A DNA stretch of 64,000 bases from NCBI RefSeq assembly GCF_954871325.1, contig NC_088776.1:573671-637670 (forward strand), read 5' to 3'. The notes beneath the pieces were generated by a model. That model searched no databases. It saw only the letters and a list, made by a program, of their open reading frames with translations, and was not told where the DNA came from. Position 1 is the first letter of the stretch. Each line of letters begins with the position of its first letter. The translations under genes and the position numbers were made by a program. Source of the DNA: Gordionus sp. m RMFG-2023. Lineage: Eukaryota > Nematomorpha > Gordioida > Chordodea > Parachordodidae. Below, in pieces: positions 18,760 through 31,533 of the stretch.

Positions 18760-19812
18760 ACTAATTCAGAGATATCTGTATCTACTTATAAGATCCATTT
18801 TGATATACTTTTACGCAAGTTTATCTAAAAAGTTAAAATATTTAAGTGCAAATTTTATCTCATATGTGAGCATATAATTTAAATAAATATATATTATAAA
18901 AATATTAAGGCTAATATAATAAAAAAATATAAATAATATTTAAAAATATATAAATGTTATTTTTCTCCCATGATATCAGTTCAAGATTTTGAGATATATT
19001 AATATCATGAAAAGAAATTATAAATCCTTGCTTAGCCATGACATCCATTAATTATAAACAATATTTTTGATACACAAAATTTATTTATGCAAATTAATTT
19101 ATTTAAAATTTTGTAAAATAATTTATCGATATTCCGCTAACTTAAATATGAAATTTTTTTTTTTTTTTATTGTAAATCTATTTTTGCTTTCGATTGAAAA
19201 AAGCTTATTAAAAAATTGAAAAAATAGCAATAATTTTTATAATTTAGTACTTGATAATTTTACCCAAAAATTAATTCTACTGATTTGTATATTTAAAATT
19301 TTTTTATGGGTTGACTAAATAAAAACAATTTTTTTTCTTCTATTGCTTCATATCTCACTGATAAAATATATTCTTTAACAATTTCGGTTGTAAAATTATA
19401 ATGAGAATAGTAAATTTTCTAGCTAATTTTGGTTGTCAAAAAAAATAAGGTTAAAATCTGTGATAAGAAAATTTTTAAACACATATATAAAAGAATATGT
19501 AACTTCTGTTAAGAAAATGCAAAAGATACAAGATTATTTTTTAGAATAAAGGATCTTAAACACAGATACTAATATCTTATTAAAAATGTCAAAGAGATAC
19601 TGAGTCTAAGATGGAAAAGGATCTGCATCTTAGATACAAGTATTCATGGTATTGTCCAACTATGCTTATGATCGACAGTTGTCAAAATAAGATCATTTTT
19701 TTGGCAATCATTTTAAATTATGACTAGTTATTTTTAAATAGTTTTTTTTAAATGTAATAGGATTGCAATTGCAGACTTGGATATGTCCAAGAATTCTAGA
19801 TCTTCCACTAGA
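18760..19812. other. Upstream region of the GDAP1-like gene
   Basis: AT-rich, no repeat family recognised, no clear core promoter motif. TCTAGATC occurs shortly before the start codon. The transcription start cannot be placed by eye. Confidence 0.3.
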
Positions 19813-22800
19813 ATGAGCAGGCAGTATGACTGCTTTTTATATTATAATACTCATTCTTATCATAGCCAAAAAGTTGATTACATTTTAGCATTTTATAAAA
19901 CTAAAATTTTATATTATAGATAATCTTAGCATTGTCTTATTACAAATTAAAATACAATTCTCAAGAAATAAATACATTAGAAAATGAGCAGTATAAGCCT
20001 TGGTTTGTGAGGATAAACCCAGATGCTTCTTTGCCTACACTTAGGCATGGTAATCGTATATTAATCAATACTCTTCATATATTGGAATACCTCGAAAATT
20101 ATATGGGTACCATAATTTTATTAGTTAATTATATTTATTTTACATATATAACTAACTTAATATTTTCTATTGAATTCATTTCTTCCTTAAATTATTAAAG
20201 GTTTTTAATTACAAAAAATATTTTATTAATCAAACACATAAGTTAAATGATTGTTGAATATAATTTTGATGTAGTAGATAAATTATTACATTATTTATTA
20301 AATTTATTTGTTTCATTTATTATAATTGTGATTTTATAAAAAAATATAATTATTTATGGTTTATAAATCATGCATCTTATTGATCCCTATATTAGAGTAA
20401 ATCAGATATGGATACCACTTTTCTTTCCCACATTGATCAACAATATTAATGGTATAGGGTTTAAAAAAGAAATATAATTTTAAAATACTCAAGTCTATTT
20501 TATAAAAAGATATAAGATTTTCCCCATCCCCATTTCTACCAATAAATTTGTTGATAGATACTTAATCTAAGCTATAAATTCCTTTTCATTTTAATGAAGT
20601 TTGTTAGTTTAAGAAATGATTATTGTTACGATTTACATGGCAAAATTAGGGTATATATTGAAGCTTTCAATGATATAATCTGAAAATATAGTAAAATTTT
20701 AAACAATTTTATTTAGAATAGGTATTTAAAATATAGTAATTATAAAATACCAACTTAGAATGACAAATAGGTGAATTCTATATTCCAGGATTCTAACTTT
20801 AAATTCAATCTTTTGAGATTTATAAATGGATAACCTCAAAAAAAATACACATTCCCTAGAATTGTTTCAACAAATAGAGCATCTAATTGCTTAGTTTTAC
20901 AGGGTTTTGGTTAAAGAATGAGGTGCATTTAGCCTTAAAGCTTTTACTCAAAGCTGGTAATTTGTTAGGTTTTTTGTAAAAATCATAGGATTTTTTGCTA
21001 AATTACTCAAATTATACTTTTCTTTACTATAATACTCCAAGACTGGAGTTCTATATTGTCAAACTTCAGAAAGGATTTTGATTTATTTTTTAGATGTTGT
21101 CTAAATATAGTAAAAATATTTTAATAATTTTATTGAAAAAGATGTTAAAGTATTGGTTGATATAATAGGTGCCAATTTGAAATGGCCCTCATCAAATTAG
21201 TAAGATTTGATCCTGACACTTTATTATAAAAGGTCAGGGTCAGACGATCCTTGATGCACCCCATTACAAAATTTAATCTCATTTTTTTTTCTATCTGAAA
21301 AAGATTAAGGACATGCTCCAAAAAAAGTGCTCTTATACACTGCTTATTAATTAGATCACCAAATATCAAGATATACCTCTGTTTACAAATAATACTAATG
21401 CTGTTAATGCTATTTTATAAAAGCGCAGCACACTATTGCTAATACCAGGGATCCAAACCAAAACGAATATTGGTTCAGGTTTGGATAATAATAACGGTTT
21501 TTCAGGTTCGGTTTGGATCCCTGGCTACAACTACTTTCTAATAAAAGTAGCTTTGCTACTAATTATCTACTTCTTAAAATAATACCGTGCTACAAACTAC
21601 TATATTTTAAATGTAGCTACTATAATAGCTACTTTATAAAATGTCATAATTTTTTTTCCCCTTAAGTTAAGGATGAATAAATATAATAATTGCAGCCCCA
21701 ACTATATATATTTTTCTTATAATCGTAAGGTAAACAAAATTTTTATTCAAATTTGATATGTAATAATGATGTGGCATAATAAAGTATTAGTTATTGTATA
21801 TAATTTTAAATATATATATATATATTTTATATTTGCTTTGTCTTATATGTCTCAACATTTCACTCCCAAAAAATATCCTTTGCTAAAAACTGAATGGGTT
21901 CAGGGGGGGGGGTATTATATTTTACGAAGAGTAGTTTTAAAAGCTAGCAAATTCTTTAAATATTGTAAGATCTGATATGGATGATCTCAAAAAAAACTAG
22001 TTACAAAATCAATTTTATTTAAATATTTTTCTCGTTTTTCCTCGATTTCTTATTTTTTTAAAAAAAAATGCCTAGTTAAAAGATGACCAAATGTATAGTT
22101 TCTGAGCTAATATGCAAATTAGTTTATATCCTTAATATAAACGTTTAAATACTACCGATGTAATAAAATCAAATTTTAAAATATTTACCCAACATTTTCT
22201 ACAATATCTATCCCGCACATCCCCCATCTTTGTTTTAGCCGTTTCCCGATATAAAATATCGAAAATGTCTTCTATTTTTTTTTAATAAAAATGCGTCGCT
22301 ACCAAATCGCTACTTAAAAATTTTAGCGCATTTGTAAAATACAGCGATTTCCATGTGGATACCATGATATACTTAATGCACCTTAGAGGAAGATTTTTGC
22401 TATATCAGCTAGAATCTTCCTCTAAGGTGCATTTATTTACACGAGGATATCATGTATATACTTGATGCACCTTAGAGGAAGATTCTAGCTTGTATAGCAA
22501 AACCTATAATATAGTTATAAATAAGATTATCACATATATATATATGTGTGTATGTAATATATAACGATCAAAGAAAATATCATGAAATCTGTCATTACTT
22601 TCATCAATTTTGTCAGCACAATAGGTTAAAATGGGTTATCCATCAAATATATTGGACTTCCTCTGAGTTCTATTTTAGATTGATTTTGATACAGAGATTT
22701 GTTGGGTTGGGAACCAAAAAAACTAGGAATGAGGTAATAAAGACTTGATGAATTCGTTTCTACTGGCTTGACGAATATTCCTAGAGTGGTTCTAATTCTG

Positions 22801-25800
22801 TATCCGTGTATCCGAAGTTATAATATTCGATGTCGCAAGGGACGGACGCAAGACGCGATATTTCTGGTTTTTTTTTTGTTCGCGTAAATATGTTTTATCC
22901 CCGGTCAATTTTAACACATTCGCCTAAAATGGCAGGATAGTGTTGAGGGCGGATTATATATTATTAAGGGTGAGTGTTGTTAAACGGCCGTTCTATTTGA
23001 GTCGCGATTTTTTGAATACGGTTAACTCGTTATTTCATCCAGAAAAATATCACGCAAGCCTGTTAGGGGCGCGTCTGTACGTTTTGAAAGGGCGGGCGAA
23101 ATATTATTTGTTCGGTTTAAATTTGATCTTTTACGAACATTAATAACAAAAAATTTCGACGGTTAGCTCCGAATAAATACATTGTGGGAGTGGGGTTACC
23201 GCGGGCGGTTATAGCGGGGGTTACCGCTACCGGTCTCTAATATATATACTTATTATTTTTTTTTATATGGTAGAATGCCCATTTGCCTGGGCGTGATTCT
23301 GCTAATTTTTGTCTCCGCGATAAAAATTCCTGAACATTTTTTGTGATTGGACATTTCGTCGTGATTTTTATTAGATTTGGAGTTGGGTATTGAAAGAAAT
23401 CTTATTTCCGCCCTTAGTAATTGAAGCTATGTCTTTGCCACATAATAATTTCGTATTAAAATTCCAATCTTTTTATGCTATTATTTGTCAGTTTTTTTTT
23501 AGGTATCGGATTTGTATCGGATCGGTTTTGAAATATCGGATCGGATCAGCGAATAGTTTAAAAAAAACAAATATTGCTTAGATTATCATCGAGTCTGTGT
23601 TGAAATTTGAATAACAAATGTCGCCAAAGAGTAGATTAATTAACTTTTTTTTAAAAAAAACAGCATTAATTACTTATAGTGGAATAATGAAAAAAACGAT
23701 CTTTTGTTTTTTAAAAAAAAAATATTCGAAGATTATTCGTTTTTTTTCGAGTCCACTTACCCTTCATATCATATGATTGACACGGTGTCTCTCTTTTTTT
23801 AAATCCTTTAGCCAAAGATTTTCGCCTTATGCCGCTCGAACACTTCCACAGGATCAAACGGTTCATGTTACTCGTCGATTCCGTAGACATGGACGTTCTT
23901 AGATATCACGTGCTGGGGGAAGACTCCCTCGCTCCCCATTCCTTAATACCCTGATCACGTGAAAACCAAAGAAATCGGTAATGTCAATCATTTTTTTTAA
24001 AAAAATAAGAATTATAAAATTGGCTTCATTTTTGAAGTGCCTCTCCCGTTTAAAGTGGAAAATTTATAGTGTTTATCGATTTTTTTTAAAATAAATTATT
24101 TCCGATAGACTTTCGCGATTATGTTAAATCATAATATAATATAGATTATCATAGCCAATAATTCGTAATACCCCCCCCCCCCCCTCCGCTGTCAATCAGT
24201 TTCGATTACAACAAGTTTTACAACGCTCACACGCACATGCGTAGTGTTGTCGAACGGCCTAAGCCGGGTCGACTTGGCTGCGACTCGAGCCTAGTTTCTA
24301 GTCGATAAAACGGCTTTGACTCTAATCGACTAAATGAGCCTCATTGGTCGGCTCGCTTAGTCGACTCGCTGGGTCTGCTCAATTTTTTTGTTTTTTTGAT
24401 TTAGGGTTACTGATTGATGAATACAAAATTATAATAAGAATATTCATGTCGTAACTAAAAATGGCCCAGGATCCTAAGTCGGCTTCAAGGATTATATGCC
24501 TAATTTTTATAACATAAAAATATAATATAATATTGTAAAGATGTTAAATTAAAATTTCAGTGAAGATGTACCACATAGATAAGTGACAATTGTCGTAATC
24601 GTTATTTTTGAACTTTTTTTAAAGCAAGTGGGCTAAAATAAGCATTGCTAACATGTTTAAATAAAATTTTAGTGAAGATGTACCATAGGTAAGTGACAAT
24701 TGTCATAATCGTTGTTTTTAAAGTTTTTCCAATTTTTTTTGACGTAAATGGGCTTAAAATATTGCTAACATGTTTAATCAAAACTTCGTTGAAGATGTAC
24801 TATAAGATACATAGTTTCCCGTTCAAAAAAGGAATAATCGTAAATTTTTTTAAAAATTTCTTGTCAATTTTTCTTAAACTTTAATTTATTTTTGTTTTAT
24901 TCTCTTATTAAATTTATTTCTATTATTTTTGCGATTTTCTTTACTCTTATTTTTCTTAATATATCTTCTTACAATTTATTTTTCTTCTCATTTTTGATAA
25001 TTCATTTGTATTTTTAAAAATAATTTATAAATTTAAGTCCATTTTTTTAAACAATTCTTTACGTTTTTTTTTCCATTAAACATACAATATTCTTTTTATG
25101 ATTTTTTTCATTGTAAATCTTTTACAATACATCGTCTCACCTTTTTAATCTTTATTTCATTTTGAGCAATTTCTCAAATTTTTGTGCATTTCTCAATTTT
25201 GATAATTATTTTTTAAAAATTTATATTTAATGTTTTTGGCAGAAAATATAATTACGATTGCTAAATTATTAATTAATCGCTTGGTTATATATAATGTACC
25301 TTTTTAAAATTAAGAACTGTAATTTAAATTAATAAAATATAATCATTTTTAAAATTTTATTTTTAAAACGCATTAGAAAATTATTATTATTTAAAATTGT
25401 AGGAGAGGAAAGACAGAATAAATAAAATAAATATTTTTTAAAGTATATTTCCATGGATTTTAATTCGAGTTATTTATACTCAGTTGTACAATCATCACAG
25501 TTTTATCAAAGTCAGATATAAATTAGATGTTTTAACTAAATTGGTCTTTAATAAACAAAATTATATGTACTAGGATTCTGTCATGAACTGAACTACCAAT
25601 GAGAAGAAAATAATTGAGAAATGCTCAAAAAAAGTAAAGATTAAAAATGAGACGAGATGGAAATTGTTAAAAATGTATGTAAAAGAGATTACAATGAAAA
25701 AATCATAAAAAGAATTGTATGTATAAAAACGTAAAAATTGTTTAAAAAAATGGACCTAGATTTATAAATTGTTTTTAAAAATACGAAAGAATTATCGAAA

Positions 25801-28800
25801 TGAAAAGAAAAATAAATTGAGAGAAGATATATTAAGAAAAATACAAGTAAAGAAAATCGCAAAAATTTAGAAATAAATTGAAAAGGAATAACAAAAATAA
25901 ATAAAAGTTTAAGAAAAATTGGCAAATTTAAAAAAATTACGATTTTCCTTTTTTGAATGGGAAACCCTGTATCTAGAGTACATCTTCGATGAAGTTTTAT
26001 TTAAACATATTAGCAAATGCTTATTTTAGCCCATTTACGACAAAAAAATTCCAAAAACTTTAAAAACAACGATTATTACAATTTGTCACTTATCTATAGG
26101 GTACATCTTCACTGAAATTTTAATATAACATATTTAACAATCTTTAATATTTACCCACTTGCTTTAAAAAAATTCGAAAAAGTTCAAAAATAACGATTAT
26201 GACAATTGTCACTTATCTATAGGGTACATCTTCACTCAAATTTTAATTTAACATCTTTACAACATAAATTATATTTTTACATTTTTGTGTCATAAAAATT
26301 AGGTATAATTAATCCCTGAGGCCGAATCGGGTCCCTCAGCCATTTTTAGTTACGACATGAATATTCTTACTATTAATTTTGTTCACATTAATCAGTTTTA
26401 CCCAAAATTTAGCAATTTCCCTAGATTTTATAAAAAAAAACAAAAAAATTGAAGCAGACCCAACGAGTCGAATACACAATCCGACTTCACGAGCCGACTA
26501 AGTGAGTCGGCTTATGCGGTTCCTTGATCGGCTTGAGTCGGAGAGTCGCAAGTCGTAAGAACTCGACTTTAACAACACTACCATGCGCATTGTCATTTTA
26601 GGTCTTGGGTTTGATCTTTTTAGGTCTTGGGTTTGATCTTTTTAGGTCTTGGGTTTGATCTTTTTAGGTCTTGGGTTTGATCTTTTTAGGTCTTGGGTTT
26701 GATCTTTTTAGGTCTTGGGTTTGATCTTTTTAGGTCTTGGGTTTGATCTTTTTAGGTCTTGGGTTTGATCTTTTTAGGTCTTGGGTTTGATCTTTGGTCA
26801 TTGGCCAACTCTTTCGCCCTAGTTTTTTTGTTTGTTCGTTTTTTTTTAGCTGCCCCTTCTGTTTCTCTTGGATGATCGAAGATTTCATTTAGATTCCAAT
26901 TACAGAAAGAATAAAATCGGATGACGGGTATAAATGTGTAATTTATGGACGTCTATATATTATAACTGTCACTCACTTTTTGTTTCCTGTGTCACTCACT
27001 TTTTGTTTTCCGTGTCACTCACTTCTTTAAATCAGAAAATGCTTTTCTATGATTTACTCTTTCATACAAAATTATGTGTAGGTAACATCAAAAACGTAGA
27101 AACGACTCTAACAAATTTGATCGCCAAGCACCCAGACCTTGGTCCTCAGTATACCGCTTTGCTCGAAAAGTACCGGGCACTCGCCGAAAAGTAATTTGTC
27201 ACATCTATCCCTATTATCCCCTCAAAAAATAATAAATTAAAAATGGCGCCTCTTTTTTCGTAGCGCTTCCCCTCATAACGTATTTATATACAAAATTTGA
27301 AAAAAAAAACACTTATTTTTTTAATATTCTACCATTTATTTTGGTAGATAGAACTTTCTGCTTTTAAGAGATCTGAAAGTTCCCTGATTTTAGGGTTTTG
27401 ATAGAGTCAAAAATAAAATAAAAAACGGGCATAATAAATATTAATTTTAAACTTTATACGTGGGGTATTGAATGAATGACACCTATGATGTCGCAAAAAA
27501 CGATTATAATAGTTTGAAAGGGAAAATGGCACTTATCTGTCTATACACAAGACAAATTTTCTAAGGGGGGGTAATTGTGGTAGGTTCACGTTCTAAATAG
27601 CTAAAACAAAAATGGCTAAAAATTTGGAATCCCGCATATATCCACTTAAAAAAAATCGCTAAAAAATGGAGGAAATACCGTTCGAATTTCCGGTTTGATC
27701 CCCAAATTGGAATCAATGAAAATATTTTCACTAATATTATAGTAATTTTTCTGATAACTCGACTTAAATACAAGTGTTTACACTTTAGCATGTCTACTAA
27801 TATCAATTTCGAATTTACTTTAAAAAAATTTTTTCTAAGAGAGATAAGAAAAATTCCTAATTTTTTTTAGCGATTTTTGTCTTAGCTATTTTAGGACCTA
27901 TCCCTTGTGATATGGAGTTAATATACTTCTAACCTAACACTAATCCGATCCGCAAATTTCGCCAATCCGATCCGATATTACCACAAAACCGATCTGTTAA
28001 CCGATACCGATCATACATTTAATATTGTACTTAAAACCGAATATTTTCTATTATTCGTAACCGAATATTTGCATTATTGGTAACCGAATAATTATATTAT
28101 ATTCTTATTTGCGCTAATCGAATTAATTCCTTAATCGTATTCTTGCAATTAAAAAAAAAATTTTCGAAAATGTATTGTTAAAATTTAAAAAAAATTGAAA
28201 GTGATTTATAGATGTGGAGAAAAAGTATAATAATAATTCCTTAAATACTAAATAATTTCAAGAATTTTTACTAAAGTATTTTGAGTGACTTCAAATTACA
28301 CGTATAATTTTGCTAAAAATTGATAAGAAGAAATTATTTGACAGATGATAATATTTTCCTCGTGAATAATTTTGTTTATTCGCATTCGTAAAATACGAAT
28401 CGAAAAACAAATAATTCGTTTTAGTAAATAAAAAAGAGGATGGCCCAATAAAATTTGGTCGCAATTGCTATATACTGTCCGACGACTTATTAACGAACCC
28501 GAGTTTTACTTATTGCGCCGATGATCCGAGGTGACACACGATCCCCTTTAAATCTTGACAGATTTAAGTGCTATTTAATAGATGACACCTGTCAACGAGT
28601 TTGATCTTATCCAGGGCTGTGAACTAAAACCTCGGGGGATTGAATATAAATTAAAATTGGAATCGTATAAAATATTTGGTTACCAATTTTATATTATTTG
28701 GATCACGTGATTCAGTTGTATAAAACATTATCTGATTTAGGTTACGTAACAAGAATGAGATTGGATCGGTATTTTCGAAGCTGGAATTCGTGTTAGACGA

Positions 28801-31316
28801 AATAGAAAACGAATTGCGAGCTGGAGCATATGGTAAATTTTTTATTTTCCTGGGGGGGGGGGGGTGAAATTCTGGTTGGTTTTATAACCTTTGCCATATC
28901 GTCTTACTTAACTTTTCCGCTTATTATATTGAAACGCGTTATTTGAGATTTTCTTTGACAAATGAATTGTTCGATTCGAATATAAATATAGATAAAGTAG
29001 TCGCTCCGAGAAATTCTTCCAAAAAACGCCCCAAAAATCCGCCGCATTCTAACGCGGGCGACACGGACAAGACTCGCCTGATCCAAGAATCATCGACCAC
29101 CAATCACTCCACATCATCTAGTCCTCGTCACGTGACCATCTCCTTAGACAACCACGACATCGAAGCCTCGAAAAGAGTTACCGGTGGTCCTGGTTCCCAA
29201 AGATGGTTATGCCGAACCAAGGATATCAGCGGTGCCGACCTGTGGTTGTTAGTGCTTTTAAACGAGGTCGAGATACTGGGTCTGTCCCATAGATATTGGA
29301 ACGAATCCGGACTTAGACCTTACATTAGAAAGTTTAGTTTTTAATAACCATCTCAAGAGTATTTTTTTTCTTTAAAAACTCTTACTATTTTCATTATCTT
29401 TAATATTTTCGATGAAATGGTCTAACAAACCAACTTGGACACCTTTATCAAAAATAGATTTAAAGCTAACGAAAAGGTTAAGGCTTATAAAAAAAGATAA
29501 CGGAATTTTTTCAGGATTTGAAATCCCTATTTTTATGAGCTGAAATCGGGATCAGAACTGCGCGCTAAATTTTTGATCAACCCAAATATATTATTTAATC
29601 TTTAAGTTCCCGTCAAAACCTAATTTTTTTTGTTACCGCTGTAGGAGATTTTGAACCCGAACCTGACCAAATTTTATTTATAGGCCCGAGCTCGACTTAC
29701 AGGACTCTAAGGGTTAGTTTTTAGTATACTTAGAAATCGTGATTTTATTTAGTTATTACTAGCACCATAAAGGTTGCTTCAAAAATTCAAAAGTAACGCG
29801 TTACCGTTACTTGTCTTGTGAAAAAAAGGAACTTAAGAAAATATTCTATATAAAAATTTTTACCCCCCCCCCCCCCCCTTCATTATAGATAAAAAAAATA
29901 AAAAAAAATACGAAATTAACGTATTATAAGATAAGTTCGATAACGAATTTTTATTATTTCTTTCTTTTTCTTTAATATATAATTAACTGATAAAAATAAA
30001 ATTAAAATAATCTTACAAATAAAAATAAATATAATAAAAAGCCAAACAATAATAATCTAATAAATATTTATTTATTCGCGATAATATAAAAACTAGCGAT
30101 CTGCATCGGGCCTAATTTTCCAAACCGGGCCCGGCCCGAATTTCTTTTTATAATGTTTTACCCGACCCGGCCCGAACCCGAAATTTTTTTCAAAAAATTT
30201 TGCCGGCCCGGCCCGAATTGATTTAAATATAGAAATTAATTCTCATAATTACTCAAAATAAACGATACGTTATACGGCGTCTACTTTCTGTAAATAAAAT
30301 CGCATATTTTTATTTTACATAAAAAATTCAACATTAAAATTGATCATATTTAGCAGAGTTGTTAAAAGATACTTTTTAAATGGATCTAGATACAGATACA
30401 TCGTCTAAAATAATATCTAGATACAGATTATTTAATCAAAAATCTATCTAGATACAGATACAGATACCACATTTTTATATCTAGATCCTTTAACAACTCT
30501 GATATTTAGATATATTTTTAAAAAAATTTAAGGCCCGACCCGTCCCGGCCCGAATTTTCTTTTGCAGATCTCTAATAAAAACCATTAGAAATATACAATT
30601 AAAACTTCAACAGAAATTAATAAATACATAACTTAATTAATATATAAAAATAACGCTAATTACAATAAAATTAAAATGCAAGTTGTAATAATCAATTCTA
30701 AGCTAACAAAATCACAGTTACCTTTTAAAACAAGTAATAACGTTCATCTTCCTCAAATTCGTTACTTTTTTTTACAGCACTAGTTATTACTGAAATACCA
30801 AAAAAATGATTAATTTTTTTGATAAAATTCGATATATTATTATTTTTCCCTATAAAATTATTCCGCTGTATGAAACATATAATATTCGCAATTTATTTGA
30901 CAAGAGAGATTTTAATGATGGAATGAATATTAGGAAAACCGCCTGATGAGCCAACAATTTGCTTATTTCTTTCTTTCTTTTATTTTTTCTTTATTTCACT
31001 ATATTTTTTCATTTATTTTTTAATTATTTCATAATTTTTTTTTTTTTAAATTAGCTACCTAGAAACAACACGTCAAAATATGTCACCTTCTAATAAACCC
31101 GTATTTCGTCTCCTTTCTAAATACCGCCTACCTTCCAAATCTCATCGCGGCCCCCACGCTCTCTTGGCTGCAGCGTGTTTCCGCGCTATCGGTATAAGGT
31201 CCCCGCGCACAATCCACTACGCCGTCTTTTATTTCGGCGTAGCCTTCGGACTTATAACGTTGGCCGCTACGACCATGTACTTGGTTTATAGGTTGAGGAA
31301 AAATAAGGGAATTTAA
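19813..31316 (+). CDS. GDAP1: GDAP1-like mitochondrial outer-membrane GST-fold protein, seven exons, one in-frame TGA
   Basis: Exons 19813-19872, 19920-20106, 23812-23958, 27082-27190, 28741-28832, 28992-29331 and 31055-31316 join in phase at GT-AG sites to 1197 nt (398 codons plus stop; human GDAP1 has 358). Codons 6-82 are the thioredoxin-fold GST N-domain: LYYNTHSYHSQK (human LYHWTHSFSSQK), KPWFVRINPDASLPTLRHG (human EPWFMRLNSTGEVPVLIHG). Next come RLMP and LVDSVDMDV (human LLDSLPMDA), the GDAP1-specific insertion helices (FVLDEIENEL), WLCRTKDISGADLWLLVLL (human WLCGESFTLADVSLAVTL) and a C-terminal hydrophobic segment (YFGVAFGLITLAATTMYLVY) ending RLRKNKGI, a tail anchor. The family acts in mitochondrial dynamics and redox signalling. 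Differences: a 65-residue polar Ser-rich insertion before the GST C-domain, and TGA at 23952-23954 (codon 130), between SLIP and SR. The frame is otherwise intact, so read-through, an unusual splice, sequence error or recent inactivation are all open. Confidence 0.88.
21446..21533. mobile_element. 88-bp MITE, CAGGGATCCAAACC ends
   Basis: Inverted ends CAGGGATCCAAACC and GGTTTGGATCCCTG enclose a short GGTTCAGGTTTGG interior. Flanks GCTAATAC and GCTACAAC match at 6 of 8, compatible with hAT. It lies in the second GDAP1 intron. Confidence 0.7.
22353..22500. repeat. Three-copy alternating-orientation hairpin
   Basis: ATGCACCTTAGAGGAAGAT occurs at about 22376-22394 and 22465-22483, and in inverse at about 22413-22432. 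The region folds into alternative stem-loops of some 22 bp. The flanking ATATCATGTATATACTTG is also repeated. It is in the second GDAP1 intron. Confidence 0.85.
22973..23239. mobile_element. Composite MITE remnants in GDAP1 intron
   Basis: AGTGTTGTTAAACGGCC at 22973 opens a TAGTGTTGTTAAAC-type element with the family phrases CATCCAGAAAAATATCACGCAAGCC. The inverse end is missing. The stretch closes with GCGGGCGGTTATAGCGGG and CCGGTCTCTA, the right end of a GC-rich hAT MITE, so two families are apparently fused. Confidence 0.55.
24242..26580. mobile_element. 2.3-kb foldback element, TAGTGTTGT termini
   Basis: Left end TAGTGTTGTCGAACGGCC, right end TTTAACAACACTA. Flanks CACATGCG and CCATGCG look like an 8-bp duplication missing one base. 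The element is almost wholly two inverted arms of about 1.1 kb: AGTGACAATTGTCGTAATCG near 24581 is mirrored by CGATTATGACAATTGTCACT near 26193, and TACAATATTCTTTTTATGAT near 25085 by its inverse near 25700. Within each arm a unit beginning GAAGATGTACC is tandemly repeated about 120 bp apart. No transposase frame. It fills most of the third GDAP1 intron. Confidence 0.85.
26600..26795. repeat. 22-bp minisatellite, about nine units
   Basis: Near-identical tandem units of GTCTTGGGTTTGATCTTTTTAG just outside the foldback element. The homogeneity indicates recent expansion. A 23-bp GTGTCACTCACTTTTTGTTTTC repeat of about three units follows at 26967-27024. Confidence 0.97.
30094..30574. mobile_element. 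GC-rich hAT MITE with perfect duplication, host of a nested MITE
   Basis: Ends TAGCGATCTGCA and TGCAGATCTCTA. Target duplication ATAAAAAC is identical at 30086-30093 and 30575-30582. Subterminal CCCGGCCCGAA repeats on both sides. A second MITE (30354-30501) sits inside. The element lies in the last GDAP1 intron. Confidence 0.93.
30354..30501. mobile_element. Nested 148-bp CAGAGTTGTTAAA MITE with perfect 8-bp duplication
   Basis: Ends CAGAGTTGTTAAAAGATAC and TTTAACAACTCTG. ATATTTAG is present exactly at 30346-30353 and 30502-30509. Interior of repeated ATCTAGATACAGATAC. The order of insertion is clear: it entered the 30094-30574 element. Confidence 0.95.
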
Positions 31317-31533
31317 AATACATTTCTGGTATTGGACACTCCTACGGGAGAGATAAAGGGAAATGATGCATATTTTATTTTATAAAAAACACCTGTTTAT
31401 GACATATCGGTACAGAACATGTAAACACGTATCTATTTTAACTTTGTAAATTTAATGTACTCTTAACCCCCCTCCCCTCTCCTTTAACCTTTAGTAGTTA
31501 TTGACAATTTTTAAATTTTTTTCCCGAGCACCC

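Noticed and set aside
24602-25925. Open frames of 63 and 78 codons inside the foldback element
   Set aside because: They lie in opposite inverted arms and have no recognisable domain.
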